Below, piece by piece: positions 1 through 12,300 of a DNA stretch of 60,000 nucleotides; position 1 is the stretch's first letter, and the number at the start of each line of letters is the position of its first letter. The stretch lies in assembly GCA_964035545.1 (NCBI GenBank), contig OZ037767.1:30310128-30370127 (forward strand), given 5' to 3'. Source of the stretch: Bugula neritina (lineage: Eukaryota; Bryozoa; Gymnolaemata; Cheilostomatida; Bugulidae). The translations under genes and the position numbers were made by a program. The notes beneath the pieces were generated by a model. That model saw only the letters and a program-made list of their open reading frames with translations. It did no database searches and was not told where the DNA came from.

Positions 1-74
1 ACCAACTTTCGTCACTAAGAAACTGTGTTCTAGGGAGCTGTCGTGTGGCAGCAACTCTACACACAGTGACTTAC

Positions 75-3000
75 CTTATCAAAGGATGCTGACCAACTGT
101 AGTGAGGTATGTGCTGCCTCATAGTGCTGACAGGAAGTGGCTCCATGACCTCCAGAAATCCTTCAAACTTGTCAGCGTGTCCAGTCCAAATACTGGACAG
201 TAATTTATGTGCGGCGTTGGAGATGTCAGTTTCAGATGAATTGGACAGAGATATCAGGCTATACGTTAGTCTAGGAACCACTGAACTCAACACCTACAGG
301 TGCGGTATATATGTCAAGGTCAGTTTATACTAAATAGACTGAGTTCCATAAAAACTATAACTAAAACTACTAAACAAACAGGTAGATTCCAGAAATACCT
401 CAGCAAATAGAAAAACGTGTAACTCTGGTACACGTAGAACTGAAAGAAGCCTTAGACTCTAACAAAAAGCTGAACAGGTATACAATCTTGATTAATTCTC
501 AAACAATAATTTTGAAACAATTAAAAATAGAAAATTAAAATGCTTGAAACAAATAGAAAACTAAATACAAAGACTAAATATATGGAGTACATGGGTGATG
601 TATTTATGTGTGAATTTATCTGGTGGCATTACCAAATTCTAAAATGATGATGGATGGTGCAAGAACTAATACTATAGGAGCCATCCAGAGATTGGGAAAG
701 ACTGGGACAGACTGAGAAGTTGATAGAATCACATAACATGTAGTAGATAGTTGAAAAGCACTGTACTACACTAGTTGCTGTATTGATTGTCACTTAAAGT
801 ATGATATATTACTTTACAATAACCCTAATAATATAATATAATATGACAATATGTAGTATAATATAACAATATATAATATAATATAAAATATGCAGCATAA
901 TGTAACAATAAAAATATGGAATTTTAGTCCAATTCTGATCAGCAAATCTATTTCTTCAATTTCAACACAAAACCTGGCTTAAAATTGAAAGATTGCTGCA
1001 TTTTCAAGCCTGTCATAATAGTGACTTGAAAGAATAATGGAAGAAGATTACTCCAACTAGAAATAAGACCACACCTCATAATTCAGAGAGACCATGTGGT
1101 CAACAAGGGTGTGGCAGGCCTTGATGTGAAAGCATATAATAGATACAATGGCTGGGTTGTGGTCCTGGCAGGAGCTGCTGGAATATACACAATACAATGT
1201 GTTACCATGTTGGAGTTGATGCTACAATACAGCACAATATTATAGGACAACACATGTAGCATCACATGATAGAATAGATACACATTTATATATAACAAAT
1301 ATTCTTACATGCACCACTATACGGAAGGAATTCTAGACTGAGCTGAATAGGAGCAGGCGTGGTCTAAGGGTTAGAGCGTTTGCCAAGTAAGCACAAAGTC
1401 ATGGGTTCAGACCCCGACAAAGGCCATTGGTGATGTTAGGAAGAGCATCCAGTCATAATTGCTCTTGTTTCCCATCTAAATAAGTCCTTAGCCCGCTTTA
1501 ACAAAAACAACCCTTCCCATCAGAGTTTTCTCACCGGAATGGCAACTATAAACTTGCGTGAGTTTTTCTAGACTAAGCTGGATGAAACTCACATCTGAAG
1601 CTGATTGGTGAGCCGCGACAGCGTGTTCAAGTTGACGGAGATGATTGTCTCAATGAGTAGAGGTTGGTGATCCTGTAGAGTGGAGCCTAGCTCAGGCAGC
1701 ACGTCCGCTACAAACCGGAGGTAGGCGTCAGAACGCTGCCGTATATCATGTACATGCCGACCAGATGCCAACCAATGAGCCAGCTTGAAATGCAGACGAC
1801 TAACAGAGGACTAAAAGACAAATATACAATATAAAGCAAACATGAAACACTAAAGTGAAAAACTAGTTAATAGTAGTAGCAAGCTACGCACCATATACGT
1901 ACACCAGATAAGGGTAGCTGCCACACATTATTACCACGGACGTACTATAGGCATATACAGACATGCCATAGCAGACATGTTTTAGCAAATGATAGTAGAT
2001 ATACTATAGCATATAAGATATACTCTAGCATATGTTAGATAGTAGATATAGTATAACAGATACACTTCAGCAAACATACTTTTCAGTAGCGATACCACGG
2101 CGAATATGCTGTAGCAGATATATTATATCATATACTTTCTAGAAGAAGTACCGTGGCAGTCATGTTCTTAGCTGAGAGAGCAGAGACACTAAGCCGGAGA
2201 GACTTACCGGAATGGCTGATAAGATGGCAAGAAGAGATGTCCCAGTTACACCTTTCTTATGAAACATTTTCAGCAGATATGTGTTGGTAGCAGAGACCTC
2301 AGAACTAGAGTAGTGTGGTGGGCACGGCTCAGGCTCACTGTAACATACAGCATTACATAGATATGCATATCAATAGATGGATCCATATATACAATAAATC
2401 TACAGATAAACTCAAAGATAGTACTAAAGATAAACATAATATTGAATAGACATAGCTGTAAATTCAAGGAACTATTTTACTTTGTCGCCTAGAGGATATA
2501 ATTTACTAAAATGAAGTGTTATACTTCCACAACAGTCCCAGGTAAAACACACGACGTGCACACGAAGAGCACGTATACCAGTATTCCTGAGTGATAAGAG
2601 CCTCTAACCTTGGGTACTCCTTGGAAGAGTCCCACACAGCTGAATAGAGCGCAGCAAGGATCTCAGCTAACTTATCTTTCAACAGGCCCAGCATCTGGAA
2701 TCACACAATAAAATGGAGTATTGGAATTTGTTAATTTCAAAACGATTTTCAACTCCATTTTACCTATTTGAAAGACTTACATACATAAAATAACTACCTT
2801 ATACTTTTTACTAGTAAAATGATGCATCATTTGTTAAAAGAACTACATTTTCGTGTTCAATTAACTTTTGAAATATAAATTGCTACAAACTTATAAAAAT
2901 AAAAACGATGTTGAACTGGCTAAATTTAAGAGATAGTAAGCATGACTTGAAAATCTGCAATGCCTACAGAGTGGACATACATATGCACAGTAGATATACC

Positions 3001-6000
3001 TGTACACCACCGGCAGCTAGAATATTTGTGCACTTCTCAAACAGCATCTTTGATTGGCGATAATTGTCTGCAGAATTGGCCAGTGCAGGTAAAATATTCA
3101 GTAGTATAGAGGGAAGTTGCTCAGAAAGTATGTCTTGCTCTGCAAGACCAGATAGTTGGACTAGCTCAGCCCACACTGCCTCTGAACCAATAGCAAGAGA
3201 GGCAAACACCTTCAAGTTCTTCCTGAAATGTAAAATGCATTCAAATATATGTCCTTCACCACAATAGGTTGTAAGTATTTGAAATATTCTGCTATGTGTA
3301 GCTCGCTACTAAACATGTGACTTGACCAGCTCAGACACAGTGAAACTGGGAAGTTAATACCAACTTGAACTAGCCTGCCACGAGTATAAATAGCCTGAGA
3401 GTGAGCCAAGTACCAAAAGAACTCTGTGGATGGTCCACATAGAGCACCACCAATATATGAATACTATCTTAAACAGTAAATGAGTAATGAAAAGTTTTTA
3501 GCAAAAAAATAGAACTAAAATGACAGCAATAGTAGAGAGAATAATAGAAATGTTGAGTTAGTGAACCACTGACTTATAAAAGTTTTGTAGGTCAGACTCA
3601 TTAAATAGGTCAATAGGAAACTGGGACAACTTGAAGTTTAATGCTATCCACTCCTTAGCCACGTATCCTAAACTTGACTCACAAAGTTCTGCAACAGAGT
3701 TATAGGGTGTTTGCAATACCGCCCCTTCCAAGACCTGCAAAATAAATTGTTCACAGCTTAACATATTATTTATTAATATTGCAAAGATAACACATGCAAA
3801 CCACATGCTTGTTTGTTTTGTTATGTAAATAAATAAGCTAAATCTTTAACGTGGCATTAATAAAACTAAAACGAAGTAAAATATATTTTCACATATCTTT
3901 GATTATAAAAACAATATAAATAATACGTCTTGAATATCTTGAGAGTGAATAAAACAAGAGAAGTAATTAGGCAATTGTCAAGCCTAGAAATCTGTTCCAT
4001 AATCATTCCTCTTTCCTTATATGGAAACCGGTATGTGATATTGTAACACACAACACAATAAGTACTACAATACATGCACAGTATATTATTATATCATAAA
4101 TACTAATATGATTACAATCATTATTATATTATAACTATTTTAACATAAATATGATTATATTATAAGTATCATTATACTATAAATATTATTATATTATAAG
4201 TATTAGCATCTCCAAGCAGACACTACAGACTGACCTTCCTAATAAGCGAGGAGCTGATATGCTGATTGGACTCATCCAGACAGAGAAACAGAGCACACAC
4301 AGCTTTCTTTCGACACACAGTGCTGTGTATAATGATGGTCTGAAAGAGAGACAGCAGGGTGGCCGTGCACGTCTGCTCCTCGTCTGACCTCTCAAGGTCA
4401 CTGGCATTGCTCTATAAAACCAAATATGTTTTCAGAAGATCGACAAGCCTTTATTTTACTGATACTCATAGTGGAAAGTCATTCATGCTACAATGCAACA
4501 CCAAATGTTGTGAAAAAATTTATCACCAAGAACAGATCTACAATTGGCCACTGCCTTTATTAGCACCTTTCTCCATAATTATTTTATGTAGGAGTCTACT
4601 AGAACTAATGCAGCAACTCCCAGTAAGTAACTGTGCACAGATAATACATTCTACTAATATAACAACTATAATAACTAACATAATAACTAATAGTTTGACC
4701 CAGGGCAACAAACATATAACACACAGTAGCCAATAGTAAAACGGACAGTGACTAATAGTACGACTCACAGTGACTAATAGCATGACTCACAGTGACTAAT
4801 AGTCTGACTCACAGTGACTAATAGCATGACTCACAGTGACTAATAGTATGACTCACATCGATATTAAGAATGCTGTGGATATTCTTATAAATTCTATCAA
4901 ACACTTTCTCCTGTTCCTGGCGAAGATTTTCCAAAGGTTTACCATCAGGGTGTTGCAATATCCTGCAAATTAGAAAGAACATAAAAACAAAGAGGCAGAG
5001 GTATTACAAGCAATAAACTGGTATTACAACGCATGATAGACAAACTAATGGACAAACAGAAACTTACACCCGGATTGCTTGAACAGCTCTTCTCCTAACC
5101 CTATAATCTCGATCTCGGAGAGTCTTTATGACGTACTCCGTAGGATCCAATGAGATAGCAGCATGACGTCCAGCTTCTCTGCGCCAGTTCTCAGTTCTGT
5201 CTGCCTACAATGTTGAAGAAATGACTAGCAAGACCTGGACATAGCAGGTATGAAATGGTGAGCAGATAAACCCTATATTATCACAGTTATATCAGTTCTG
5301 TCCAGTTTAGGTGAGTGAATAGAAATCAAGAACTTTTACTTTGGAATCAGCTGATGCAATGTTGGTTTTTCATATCATCTACGAGATAATGGTGACATGA
5401 AAAGTTGTTCACTGGCTAAATCAAAGCAATTGCATCTCTAACCCAAACGCTAAACTAACACTTAAAAGCCAGAGAAAATTTTCCTCATGCTTACACAATT
5501 GTTTTACAGTAGATATCCTCCACTTTGTCTCGGTAACAGGCAACAAGCACCAAAACACTCATGAAAAACACTGCTTTTAAGCCTAACACATTAAATTATT
5601 TCACTTTCATTAAATATTTATTTCTCAACACAAGTAGTTTTCTGTAGTTAATACTTAGAGTTGACAGTTACTTTGATCAACTGCGTTAGACATTCTATCA
5701 CAGTCAGGCGATATTCTACTCCAAAGAGTGGAAAGAGAGTATAACTCCCATCTTCCTCATCAGTCTTCTCGTACAACTGGAGTCTAGTGGTTACATAGAG
5801 AACACAATTACTAAGTAATAACAAACAAATAAACACTGTGATATTACTAAGAGAAAACAAATCTTAATTTTTGGTAACAAAACTGCACAGTGCTAGGCAG
5901 TCCCAAGCATTTTCAAATATTTAAAAGCTGAACCATAAAAGATAATTAACTAAACTGAAATATAAAGCGTTTAAAACATATTAAATAACACACATGCATG

Positions 6001-6323
6001 TATCTGGTGACTGAAACCCTAAGTGTCCTATAACAAGGTTTTCTGCATGCCTCCACCGCTAGAAATAGGGAGAACCCACAAACACTTAAAGTAAACTAAG
6101 ACATTATTACAAAAACAGACTAACTTCAGCCCCTAAAAACAAGTAAAACTAGGTAAATACGTACACGAGACCATTAACAATCATGAAGAGCTTGCTACCC
6201 AGATCCTCTCTTTCCTGAGCTGAGAGTGAAGTGGAGAGAGATACCTGAGGAATGAGCTTGTTGATAAGTTGGAGACATGATTTACCCAGTTCAGGATCCG
6301 TGTAATACATCTCTATTAAAGCT
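75..6323 (-). CDS. ATM: ATM exons 19-30
   Basis: Minus-strand exons: 19 6323-6165; 20 5783-5672; 21 5204-5068; 22 4962-4857; 23 4411-4235; 24 3734-3574; 25 3222-3000; 26 2694-2609; 27 2337-2208; 28 1810-1593; 29 1177-1075; 30 293-75. Exon 19 uses the CT CGT|GTACGT donor, because only that phase joins exon 20. Exon 20 ends at AAA|GTAACT, which restores the conserved LIK-ADRTENW junction. Exon 24 reads LGYVAKEW and SDLQNFYK, matching a well conserved ATM block. A possible 42-nt in-frame microexon at 3423-3382 (VLLVLGSLSGYLYS) could fill the short gap between exons 24 and 25, but its donor GTGGCA is weak. After exon 30 the sequence enters intron 30 (AAG|GTAAGT) and the window ends. Confidence 0.84.
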
Positions 6324-9300
6324 CTACAAATGAAAATAAAATACAACAAAGATATATAAAAATACGTAGATGAATTGTATACTAATACTTACAGCATAGA
6401 CAAACTTTAAATTACCATCATGTTTGGTATACGTCACACCTAGCGCATCATACACGACATAGATCTGTCAAAATTAAAAGTATAAAGGAAATCAAATCTA
6501 ATGCAGTTGAAAAACTGTTATTCAGGATGAATGTAACAGCCTAATAAACTCTTGTACCAGATACAAGTGTCTAACACAACTGAAGGAGGTTTTACAAGTA
6601 ACCCAAACCTTACCTCGTGTGGAAAAGCATATTTAGAAAAGTTTCAAGATTGGCATCTTTCCAGTGACCAATGATCATCTCCATGGTGACAATGGCAATG
6701 TTTGCGTAGTTGGTAGACCTATCAGAGCAGAGCTTAGTAACTAGGTCAAGGATGTCTGGCCGACAATCCCCCAGCTCAGAGGTGATGAATACGAGCAACT
6801 TCATTGAAGTAAGCATTTCATGATGACTTGAGCCTTTTGAGAGAGTAGAGGATGTGGAAGGGAAATCTATAGAAAAAATTCTGAGACTTTAAAAATCTGA
6901 CCGCATAATCAACACATGCAGCCATTAGGCATAAGAGACAATTTATACCGGTGTCAACGCAAATGGTAAGACTCTGCGACTTTGAACTCAAAATAAACTT
7001 TTATTCCAGGACTACAAATCAAATAAACTGTCGTGAAACACACATAACCTCATACTAGCCAGAAAATATATCTGATTGTGAATACACATGTCACAACCCT
7101 TACTGTTGTCTAGCTGTTGAAGAAAACCAGTGGAGGCAGTGGGAGTGGAGAATTCGTCGTCTATACTGCTAGAGTTTGATGCTGAACGGGACCAGCTGCT
7201 GCCCTGACTGAGAGTTGTTGTCTCTTGCATCTATTAACATGTATAACATATCTAACTGAGTATAATATCCAATACAGTGAAGTATACAATACAGTAAAGT
7301 ATACAATACAGTGAAGTATACAATACAGTGAAGTATACAATACAGTGAAGTATACAATACAGTGAAGTATACAATACAGTGAAGTATACAACACAGAGAG
7401 ATAAAGCAGAAGTAGCTCTGATAGTGAATAGTTTCTAGTAAATAACAGAATGAAATCAACTTTCTGCAGCCAACACTGCTAGGACAGGGTAAAAGGCATA
7501 ACTTGGATTTCTTTAAATGAAGCACACAATCCCAATCTCATAACTGAACAAAATATTACAATGTTACATTATGAATCTCAACACAAAAAATATTCAATAC
7601 TCTTTCAGTCAAATTTGTCACACACCTGTATTTCTGAAACACCTGTGACACACCTGCTTTCCTGACACACCTGTGACACACCTGCTTTCCTGACACACCT
7701 GCTTTCCTGACACACCTGTGACACACCTGTCACATGCCATAATATTAGCAGAGCTACTCACTGAAACATGAATGTGAGATATAAGAGCCAACACTAGTTT
7801 CCTTGTATCATCACTGCAGTGAGTAGACAAGATAGTGTAGTGCTGAGACAGAATGGAGCGAAGATTGGGAAGCATTGAACTGGTACTCTTTTGACGCAGC
7901 TGTTGGGAAATGTACTGAACAGATCCCCTCCACAAGCCCTACATTAGATATATTCATATAACATACCATATGTTATAGTATATACTGATATATTGTTATC
8001 CTGTAGTGTTATGTATTATTATGTTCTATTATCATACATTCTTATCCTACAATACCCTATACCATTATCATATATTGCAATGTTATAATATCATGTATTG
8101 TCATACAGTATTATGCATTATTTTTATAGAGTATATTCTTATCATCTATAGTATTATATTCCAATCATATAGTATCCTATATTATCATATATTTGTATCG
8201 TAGCACTAAACTCTCCCCTGTCAACTGTTGAAACAACCTAATCAGAGTAAACAGTAAGTCATCTACAATTAATCTAAACTCCTGTAGAAATCTACTCACT
8301 ATTTTATAGCAGTTAGCAGCACATTTACCTGCAATGGTTAGCAGCACATTTACCTGCAATAGTTAGCAGTGAGTTTACCTGCAGTAGTTATCAGCATATT
8401 TACCTGCAATGCTGGCATGACACAGCGTATGATCTCTTGGACTGAGCAGATGTTGAGAAAGGAAAGACACATCTCCATCACCCAAAAGCCATCTTCAATA
8501 TAACTTGACTACAGCAGAAACGCAACAACCTGGTGAAGAGCCTCGCGAGGAGGTAACAAAGTAATTCACCACAGAAGCTGTAGACAAAATGAACAGTATA
8601 ACATAACCTTATGCAGACCAACAGTTAGATTAAAATAAAATGCACATGATTACAGAGACTACCATAAGACAATTAGTATAGCTTGCTTGTATATAGAAAA
8701 CATCATATATATAATATACACAGTTTTATACACGTGGTATATAAGAATTTTATAAAAAGAGGGGTGAAAACAATAAAAACAGAATGAAATACTATTAACC
8801 AAAGTGTGCTGTGCGTAGGACAATAGAAACAAATAGAAACCACAAGTTAAAGAACCGAGAATTGATTGCGAAAGATCAATATTGTCGGCAGTAACATTGA
8901 TAACACAGTATGATAATAAGGGTGCACAAAACAACTTACAAGATGTCAAATGCTACTTACAAAATGTAATATTTAGGGTCCACTGCCATTTGCAATGCTA
9001 TGAGTAAAAGTTATTTAGTACAAACAGCGTGTTCAAGAGAAGGTAATTATCCCACAATATTTTTAAAAAAAGACAATTTCCACTGACAGCACTTTAAGAG
9101 CAGACAATTTCCACTGACAGTACTTCAAGAGCAGACAATTTCTACTCACTGTGTTCTCATTCTGGTCCAACAGGTCAGATAGCGCTGTCAGTTTTCTAGC
9201 CAGAGCGGCAGCTACTTGTTCAGCACCTGGCTGCAGCAGAGTGACTTGACTAGATGTTACGGCCGAGAGTGACCTTGACACAGGGGTGAAGGTCATGGAG

Positions 9301-12300
9301 TCATACAACTCTTTGATCTGTCGGATCACAGTTTCTTCATGCTGTGTGACTGGAGTCGGAGGTTGAATGGGATCTACAGGCAGAATGTTTCAACATATCT
9401 TATCATTGCTTAGAATAATATTCTTCACAATATTTTATGAACAGAAATCTGACTTCAATAAAACTGAATGTACATAACAACTGATATAGGTATTAGCAAT
9501 ACATAATAAAAACTGATATTCTATGAAAACCACCACAACTTCACTTTTCTGTCAAGTTAAAAATGTCAACTTCAGATGCACTGCAAGTTATTATCAATCA
9601 GAAAGAGAAGTCTGCTGATACTAAAATGAAAGCACATTTATTGCTCAGCATTACCTCTGCAGACTAAGGAAGCCATAACCTGACCGAACAAGTTAGCAGG
9701 CACGGTTTGACTGGCAGCGACCACCTTATACAAGCCGTTATCATCCTCTAGACCCGGCAGCAGCTGATTAGCCACCCAGGTATGCTGCCACAGGTGTTGA
9801 CCTTGAGTATGTTTCACCAGAGAGGCGTGCTCTAGATCCAACTCTCGCTCAGTAGCCGAGAGAATGGGGCAGAGTCCCAACTCAAACATTGACAGGTAAC
9901 ACTGCAACCAGTGAAGGCCTTCTGCAGAGTGGGGAGCAGCTGTGGAACTTTTCATTAGTCTGAATAAATACCAGTAAACTGCTATACAATATCAGTAAAT
10001 TATTGCAAAATACCAGTAAACTACTCTACACATAGTGGGCAACAGAATATATTAAATTCAGTATTAAATACACTGAGGTGTGAGCACCGAGCAAGACATT
10101 TGAACTGAGATAAATGTTCAAATATGATAGTGCAGAACCCAGCTTAACACAGAATGAAAGATGGTAAGAGATTTCACCTGACGTATTGCGTTTGCTCCAG
10201 CCGTTTACCGAGTTTCAACATGGAGGTGATTAGCTTGTAAAACTCAACTTGTCTCCTCTCCACTAAACTAAAAACAAAAAGCTCAGATGATATAAGGTGT
10301 AATACAAAACAAGTTTTGTACTACAGATAAGAAAATAATCTCCAAACTACCAGAATACAATATTATAAATAAATACAATATACAATCAATTTCCATAATA
10401 TGATACATTAGCGCCCAAGTTACAAAGAAGGTAAACGAATACTATAAAAGATAGTTTTGATAAGAAACTACAACACTAACAAATTTGTAACAAACTTCTA
10501 CCTGATGGAAACAGCAAGAATCTTCCTCCAGGTTACGTCATGTTCTTCAGCCAGAAGTCTGAGTTGAGTAGAGAGAACACAGAGACACTTGTTCACCTCC
10601 ACAAACACCACTGATCTGCAGCAATAGCAACAGAACATGCCTGAAAACTTGTACTGTAAATGCGACACTACTTTATTTAGCATAAACTGGATTTAACTAT
10701 TTTCCCACTTATTTTATAAAAACCTAGCTGCTACTAGATATACGTTTCACCTCAAACTAATGGATGTTAACAAATAAATCCCCATAATCAGGCAACTTTT
10801 TAACTGTGACATTTTCGGTTTTTCTTTAAATTATTTGTCATACAGAAAACGTTCTTCATTCACATAGCAAAGCTGTATTTAATTCAAGTAATAAATACAG
10901 CAATAGCAAATTAATATACAGTTTTGTTATACGATATCCAAGATCTGACTTTCCAACAGCCAAGACTGTATCTATTTCATCTCATGCAGGAAGAGTGGAA
11001 TACATAGGCTTAAATATATGTTAATCTTATATCCATTATTTGACTCTATGGCTGGGCGTGTAAATTTTAAACTTTCAAAAATCTACAGACAATTGGTAAA
11101 TACAAGAGTTGACAACTCCTAGTATATGCTAGTCAAACAATAAACAGTCACTTTTTACCGTTTATTTTCTGCAAGTACTTGATACATGACTTGAAGTACG
11201 TCTGCCAGCTGTTCATCAGAGAGGGACGAGTCGTCACTGAGCTCTACCATGGCTTTTATAACCCTAATCCTGTGACAATAGAGACATCAGTGGGTCATCA
11301 ATTCTAAGAGCTTGCAAAGATATCAGTCCATATAATTCTACACTGGTATTTATGGATGTGAAAACAGACTGTTTCTTTTACAGATTTTAGCATTTCTGTA
11401 GCTGGCGAATGTGACATCAATTTCACCTTGACCTATAACTTGTGTAGAGTGAGCACCTGAGGGTATCAAGTAGTGAATTTTCTAGCAATATTTAGAATCT
11501 GTATTTTGACACTACCAGCTCATTAAATTGAAATTGAGAAATATGAACAGCTATACAAAATAATCAATTATTATACAAGAAAACTGATCAACACTAAAAC
11601 TAATTGACTATCATTAAAACTGACTAGTACTACAACTAACTGACTCACAAAGAACTATCACTTGAACTAACTATCACTTGAAATAACTGGTTATCACTAG
11701 AACTAACTGACCAAGCTATTTGAGTACGGAAGTCTTTGGCGTTGACCATTTCTGACTTGATACACTCCCAGCCTGACTGCACTCTTCTTTTCTTGAGAGG
11801 TCTTCCAGAGAAGGAGCTTTGAGATGCCATCTGACTTACCTCCATCAGCTTGTCACCATCCGACAGCAACTAAAACCAATACAGCCAGATCACAATACAG
11901 CTACACCACAGTACAGCTATACCACAATACAGCTATACCACAATACAACTATGTACCACAGTACAGCTATACCACAATACAACTATACCACAATACAACT
12001 ATACCACAGTACAACTATACCACAATACAGCTATACCACAGTACAGCTATACCACAATACAGCTATACCACAATACAACTATACCACAGTACAGCTATAC
12101 CACAGTACAGCTATACCACAATACAGCTATACCACAGTACAACTATACCACAATACAACTATACCACAGTACAGCTATACCACAATACAGCTATACCACA
12201 ATACAGCTATACCACAGTACAACTATACCACAATACAGCTATACCACAATACAGCTATACCACAGTACAACTATACCACAATACAACTATACCACAATAC

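Noticed and set aside
1351-1420. Functional tRNA gene
   Set aside because: A and B boxes are present but no cloverleaf closes, and the unit continues into a shared non-tRNA body with flanking duplications: it is a SINE.
3212-3409. 65-codon minus frame as an ATM exon
   Set aside because: Its frame does not join exon 25 and it lacks similarity; only a small in-frame microexon at 3382-3423 remains possible.
8659-8949. 96-codon minus frame in ATM intron 14 as a missing exon
   Set aside because: Hydrophobic, A+T-rich, no splice-consistent match to the ATM segment expected there.
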